Part shown: positions 17,035-21,470 of the stretch, piece by piece | Numbering within the stretch: position 1 is the first letter of the stretch | Layout of the letters: every line of letters begins with the position of its first letter | Assembly (NCBI GenBank): GCA_002245135.1 | Contig: NGBS01000724.1 | Span: 1 to 21,470, forward strand | Origin: Proteromonas lacertae | Lineage: Eukaryota > Sar > Bigyra > Opalinata > Proteromonadidae | Length of the DNA: 21,470 nt | Direction: 5' to 3' | Position numbers and translations under genes: made by a program | Notes under the pieces: generated by a model | What the model was told of the DNA's origin: nothing | The model's database searches: none | Seen by the model: only the letters and a program-made list of their open reading frames with translations

Positions 17035-17715
17035 TTTGATAATAACTTTTAATGATATTATTTTTTATTATGTAATTTGTTTTTATTTCTCTCTACCCAT
17101 TCAAACAACATTAGAAATTTCATTTCATAATAATTAATATAGAGTTTCTCTTTCTTTAATTCACAAAATCACAATTTCTAATATACATACAGTATTCTTA
17201 CTCTCTGTTTTGTAGGAATTTAATAATCTGTATGTAGAAATCCATTAGGTGTTCGATATTTTGGATATAGTAAGATTTTATTATTATAAGTAACTAAATA
17301 AATATAAACCAATGGAATAGAATATGATGTAGATTTAAGACAATATTACTCTATCTTCTACTATTTTTATTGTATTATTAATCAATATCAAATTCTATTC
17401 TATTAATTACTTATAGTCATTTAATTATTCATAATAATATAATCATCCATAAATCCAAAACATCTAACATCTACTGGATTTCTATCTTACAGTTTTTGAT
17501 AGAAACATTCACGTTGGAACAGCTTTGGGTAATGTACTTGATATGTAGTGCTAATTCTATTGATGTCTTCGGTAATGCTAATAATAATCTTATATACAAA
17601 GCGATATACACTTCAAAAAATATAAAATGAAAAAAATAACGAATAATCACAAGCTTTTGGCTTGAATTATTAATGTTGAAAAAATCCGTTTCACAAAAAT
17701 AAAAATAAAAATAAT
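17035..17715. other. Spacer between convergent OYE and PIG-S genes
   Basis: No gene can be supported. An open plus-strand frame of about 80 codons ends near 17,628 but has no good start and no recognisable product. The main content is the imperfect palindrome at 17,228-17,492. Confidence 0.4.
17228..17492. repeat. Imperfect 265-bp palindrome (foldback)
   Basis: The segment 17,228-17,270, and the reverse complement of 17,448-17,492, align at about 75-80 percent over some 44 bases (shared TAGAAATCCA, GTT, TTTTGGAT). The similarity continues inward, more weakly, through ATTATTAT and AATAGAAT stretches to a centre near 17,360. Both arms could encode RNP-x2-VR-x-FG in opposite directions, so it may be two facing remnants of one coding repeat or an old foldback element. 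Confidence 0.45.
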
Positions 17716-19123
17716 CTATTCAGATTTAGTTTTTACATCAACCTTTTTACTTCTAGAAGCTCTAAACAAACGAAACCAGGAATTTAATAAAGGTAAAAGA
17801 GTTGGAGCTAATCTATTCATATAATAGAGATAGTTATTGAATATACAAGGCAAATATATGATAAGGAGGTAAACTTGGTTGATGAATAGCAAATTCAGGA
17901 GAATATAATAAACTATATAACATTTTATTCACTTTATTCATATTCTTTATTACATTCATTTTTGATTCTTTCTCACTTTTATTTATTATTTTTTGGACTT
18001 CTTTTAATATTTTATAACTATCTTTTGGAACTGAAATATAAAACCATTTACTCTTCACATCTTTCAAATATAATTCATAAGTTATTAATTCATTTTTATA
18101 TATTTTAAACAATGAATAATATATCACATCATTTATCATTGAAGGATATTTCAATAACAATTCTTTATTCTCATTTTTTATTGATAAACAATTCAATATA
18201 TGTTTTTCAACAACTCCTTCTATTGTTTTTTCTTCTTTCTCATTATTATTATTTCCACTATCTCTTGATATTGGTATTATATTTATTCCCATATTATCAT
18301 CATAATAAAGTGATTCTTTTTCTTCATTTTCTGTTACTATAATTATATCATTACAAAAATAGGAACTCAGTGGTAAATTATTTGATATTTCATCTAATAT
18401 ATATTGATGAAGAATATTGTAATGTTTTTTATTTATTTTGAACTGTTGTTCGGAATATGGCAAAATATTACTACTTATTTTCATAGGTAATACTGTATTT
18501 GAATTGATGTAATTTTTGTTTAAATTATCTTCGATTTTGGAAGTATTTATTTTAATATCAGGTAATATAGATACTGGATACATGTAAGTTATACCAATTT
18601 CTATTTTCTCATTATTTAACTCATTTCGATTTATATCAAATGAACTGGAATAAAACAATGATAATATTGGATTTATGTAATTTACACAATCTTCCTTTGA
18701 TTTATGTGAATGATAAAATGTGTGAGTAGCTCCATACACTACTGTGACTATTTCATCACCATTCTTACATTCCATAATACTTGGATTTGTAGATAAAGAA
18801 GAAATTTTACTACATTCTTCTTCAGTTTTGCTATTTTCTTGGTGAAATTTGTATTTAACTATATAATCAGAAGGATTTTGAGGTTTCAATATATTCTTCT
18901 CAAGATAATCCTGAACTGAAAAACGATCTCCAGTTCTACTGTATATATTTACCTCAATTACATCTTGCTCTCTTATTATATTGGAATGTAATGGTAGTTG
19001 AGTTGGAAACAGACTAGAATTATAAAAGAATAATGAATACATCAAAGTTCTTTTCAAACCAAAATATAATGCTGGAAATAAAAATAATGCATAGCAAATT
19101 GCTAATTTAGCAAGCAATTCCAT
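17716..19123 (-). CDS. PIG-S/Gpi17-like subunit of GPI transamidase (two exons, 457 aa)
   Basis: PIG-S is a membrane subunit of the ER complex that attaches GPI anchors to proteins. Exon 1 (19,123-17,847) and exon 2 (17,812-17,716) join across a 34-nt GTATAT...AATAG intron at 17,813-17,846. Visible features: an N-terminal membrane helix (about residues 4-30) followed by the family's Leu-Pro-rich lumenal start, a large Asn/Ile/Lys-rich lumenal domain, a long helical stretch, and a C-terminal SPEFAIHQPSLPPYHIFALL segment. That matches the family's FxPxxL...H/DxKxAxYxPLFxP motif before the second membrane helix, and it is followed by LAPTLLPLLNSWFRLF and a short basic tail facing the cytosol. 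Family members have about 530-560 aa, so this one is compact. Neighbouring genes have no obvious functional link. Divergence is high, so I rely on topology and the C-terminal motif. Confidence 0.65.
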
Positions 19124-19304
19124 CAGAAAATCAAGAATTATTTATTCAAGCAAGTTTGATAATTTATTTTGAATAAAATCAATATATGAGTTATAGAGAA
19201 ATTTATTTATCATCATTTGTAAGAAGATAATTCAAAAGAATATAGATGAAAATAATAAATACACTAATTTTTCTTTAATTATTAATTACAATGCTACCGA
19301 AGTG
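19124..19304. other. Spacer between PIG-S and HDHD5-like genes
   Basis: About 180 AT-rich bases, presumably holding the PIG-S promoter and the 3' end of the upstream minus-strand gene. No distinct site seen. Confidence 0.3.
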
Positions 19305-20290
19305 TTATATATTCAATATAACATTATTTTCTTCACATATCTGTCTTACTACTTCAACAATACATTTATCATTCTCAACTCCACTTACATCATCGACTTC
19401 ATCCAATTTAGTGTTTATCACAACAGATTTCCAGTTTTTACATTTATCAATAGATTATAAATCATATTTATCATCAATCATATATATCTTATCCACATTC
19501 TTCAATCTTTCTTCACACAATTCATATAATCCTAATTTTGGTTGATCAAATGAAATAACATCAATATCTCTTCCTGTACATACTCTATATACATTCTTTA
19601 AACCTAAAACAAAAGCACCATTAGTAAATCTAGGTATTTCATATTCAGATTCTTTTGTTATGTTATTATTCAAAATATAACATATTATTCTTTGTTCTAT
19701 TGATTCATGATCTGGTTCAGGGATTCCATCACTTCGTAATATGTCTATTAACACTTGATATAAACATAACCAATCATAATTAAACGAATAAACGATAATT
19801 TGATCTATTCTCATTTTATCATCTTTGTAATCTTCAATTACTGTTATTCCATCTCGTTTTTCATATTTATAACTAGGACATAAATATGGTCTTTCACTTA
19901 AATAGTCTTGAAATGTAATATAATTGGTAAATCCAAAGAATTTGGCTATTTTTGTTGATTCATTGTTATCTTTTCCTACTATTAAACTCTTTTTGGATGG
20001 ATCATTTATATTTTTGGAGATATTAGAAGTAAAAACAATATGGTCTAAACTAATTTCATAATCTTCATAATACAATGGTGAATCACTGTAACAAGTATAG
20101 TAATATAATAAAAATACGTTCTATCATCCATTTCTATATTAATAAGAGAGTCTAATAAGATTAAATATGGTATTTTGTGTAAATCTAATTTTTCTAGCAT
20201 TTTCTTAGTTCTATTTGCATTATCTCTTGCTAGTGTCTTTTTACATTGAGTAATATTCTTTATATTGCTGAAGCATAAACAAAAATTCAT
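19305..20290 (-). pseudogene. HDHD5/CECR5-like HAD-superfamily protein, catalytic residues lost, one in-frame TAA
   Basis: Exon 1 (20,290-20,118) and exon 2 (from 20,085) join across a 32-nt GTATTT...TACAG intron. The spliced text follows the CECR5 branch of class IIA HAD phosphatases: HKIPYLILL, KSLIVGKDNNESTKIAKFFG, NYITFQDYL, a YDWLCLYQVLIDIL stretch, IPRFTNGAFVLGLKNVY and VDKIYMIDD. All HAD motifs are altered. The DIDG nucleophile motif aligns with NIKN (both aspartates gone), the motif II threonine with Leu, the motif III GKP lysine with Gln, and GDNP with DDKY. At 19,455-19,457 there is a TAA; the same frame stays open for 49 more codons to 19,305 and still resembles the family's C-terminus (WKSVVINTK, then a helix). 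No GT...AG intron removes the TAA. It is either a pseudoenzyme with readthrough or a sequence error, or an ageing pseudogene; the otherwise open frame argues for recent loss. Confidence 0.75.
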
Positions 20291-20400
20291 TTTTAATTAC
20301 TGAAAATATATTCGTTTCAATGGTTCTTCTTTTTATTATAACACAAGACAGACGTAATTAAACATTAAAGTAATAATATAAATAAATTAATGTTTAGATT
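20291..20400. other. Short spacer between HDHD5-like and acyl-CoA synthetase genes
   Basis: About 110 AT-rich bases upstream of the HDHD5-like start and downstream of the synthetase stop. Nothing distinct seen. Confidence 0.3.
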
Positions 20401-21470
20401 TTAAAGTGTTTCATATAATTTACTGATTAAATTGTTATATTTTGCTTCAATAACTCCCCTTTTCATTTTCAATGTTGGTGTCAATTCTCCACTAGATAAT
20501 CCATAATCATGATCCAATAAAATCCACTTTCTAATATTCTGAGCTTGAGAAATAGACAAATTCTTATTATAAAAGTCTATTTGTTTATCAATATATTCTC
20601 TTAACTTAGAATCATTAATAGCTTCACTTACCGTTTTAGATTTACTCCCTAATTGCTCTAATAACTGTAATGTTTCACTACTCAATTCATCGTTTGGATT
20701 TCCTTCAGTATCACTCATTGTCTTAAGCGTCATTATCATCGATAAGAACTTTCTCTTATCTCCAATTAACGTACAATTTGAAATACATGGAATAATCTTC
20801 TTGATCTTATCTTCAATATATAATGGAGGAATATTTTCACCACCCTATTTAACCATATTAACAATAATAATAATAATAATAATAATAATATATACAGCAG
20901 TAATAATAATATCTTTCATCCTTCCAGTAACTTTCACAAATCCATCTTTATCAATTATACCAATATCACCAGTATGAACATAACCATTACTATCTCCAGT
21001 TGTATTGGTCAATTCTTCATCATCTTTATAACCCATAAATACATTCCTGCCGTAGTAGATTATTTCACCTGTTTCTTCAATAAGTTTTAAATCAACTCCT
21101 TGACAAGCATGACCAGATGTACCAATCTAAATAAATAAATATATATATATTATATACTCTCCATTGTTGTTTTGAATTTGTTGCTACTGGACCAGATCCT
21201 TCTGATTGACCTAATAATTCATATACTCTTATATCTAAATCAGCTAAGAATTGAATAACTTCAGGTAATATCGGTGCAGCTGATGATATACCAGTAACCA
21301 TATATTCAAATCCTAAATTCTGTTTGATTTTAGAGAATAATAAACTATCAGCCATTCCTAAGCAATTCACTGGTTGATGACAGCACCATATTGCAGATTC
21401 TGACTTTGTATATGACCTTTTGATTTTGCCCATTCTATTAAACTCTTTTTTATACCATTCTATTGTATAA
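20401..21470 (-). CDS. Bubblegum-type (ACSBG) long-chain acyl-CoA synthetase, C-terminal half; 5' end outside window
   Basis: Activates long-chain fatty acids to acyl-CoA via an acyl-AMP. Exons run leftward: 21,459-21,387, 21,357-21,158, 21,126-20,896 and 20,844-20,401. Introns at 21,358-21,386 (29 nt, GTGCTG...TTAG), 21,127-21,157 (31 nt) and 20,845-20,895 (51 nt, with an ATT repeat) restore one frame; a further intron ends at 21,460. Visible motifs: WAKSKG, the adenylate motif YELLGQSEGSGP, QQWRIGTSG, VFMGY, GYVHTGDIG, GRMKDIIITAGGENIPP, and the C-terminal LIGDKRKFLSMIMTLK and GELTPTLKMKRG, the last two typical of the ACSBG branch rather than ACSL. The P-loop lies in the missing 5' part. 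The 29-nt intron is the least certain: it uses GTG, but phase and homology both require it. Confidence 0.88.
20861..20890. repeat. (AAT)n microsatellite inside a synthetase intron
   Basis: About nine copies of AAT (ATT on the coding strand) fill the centre of the 51-nt intron and explain why this intron is longer than its neighbours. Confidence 0.8.

Noticed and set aside
17813-17846. Frameshift near the PIG-S C-terminus
   Set aside because: The apparent frame change is explained by a 34-nt GTATAT...AATAG intron that restores the family's C-terminal membrane helix.
19455-19457. Alternative genetic code with TAA as glutamine
   Set aside because: The acyl-CoA synthetase and element genes end sensibly at TAA and PIG-S at TAG; one in-frame TAA in one degenerate gene is not enough.
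21358-21433. A separate start at MGKIKRSYTK for the synthetase
   Set aside because: That frame does not match the family until MADSLL; the other frame gives KKSLIEWAKSKG as expected, with a 29-nt intron joining the two in phase.

Overview
The window joins two kinds of DNA from a very AT-rich eukaryote. Bases 1 to about 11,450 are the capsid-gene half of an integrated Polinton/Maverick-like element. From about 14,300 to the right edge lie ordinary host genes: an old yellow enzyme, a PIG-S-like GPI transamidase subunit, a degenerate HDHD5/CECR5-like HAD protein, a bubblegum-type acyl-CoA synthetase, and a protein resembling a nucleotidyltransferase-like family of giant viruses and protists. The host genes carry at least twelve tiny introns (29-37 nt, one of 51 nt, nearly all GTA...TAG). 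With the base composition and gene content, this suggests a protist or an early-branching fungus. I cannot name the species.

Element (1-11,449; left end outside the window). The leftmost 3.2 kb, minus strand, holds a long coiled-coil/proline-rich protein and several small basic or low-complexity proteins. This part is broken in roughly six to ten places. From 3,316 on, every large frame is open: adenain-like cysteine protease (+), a 667-aa and a 235-aa unknown protein (-), penton-like minor capsid protein (+), double-jelly-roll-type major capsid protein (+), A32/FtsK-HerA-like packaging ATPase (+), a membrane-anchored unknown protein (+), and a Cys-rich acidic protein (-). No protein-primed DNA polymerase or integrase lies in the window; if present they are to the left. 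Most of these genes share a short upstream motif, ATTCA(n)AAATTCTTA, 17-50 nt before the ATG, which looks like an element-specific (possibly late) promoter. Between the protease and its divergent neighbour two copies form a palindromic bidirectional promoter.

Non-coding middle (11,450-14,297). No convincing gene. It holds several hairpins in unusually GC-rich patches, a 310-bp unit bounded by 32-bp inverted repeats (MITE-like), a (AT)13 run and three tandem copies of a 25-bp unit. The right end of the Polinton-like element lies somewhere in the first part of this stretch.

Host side (14,298-21,470). A two-exon NTase-like gene and a seven-exon old yellow enzyme run rightward. PIG-S, the HDHD5-like gene and the acyl-CoA synthetase (cut by the window edge) run leftward. 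A 265-bp imperfect palindrome lies between the convergent OYE and PIG-S genes. The HDHD5-like protein has lost its HAD catalytic residues and has one in-frame TAA followed by 49 further codons that still resemble the family.
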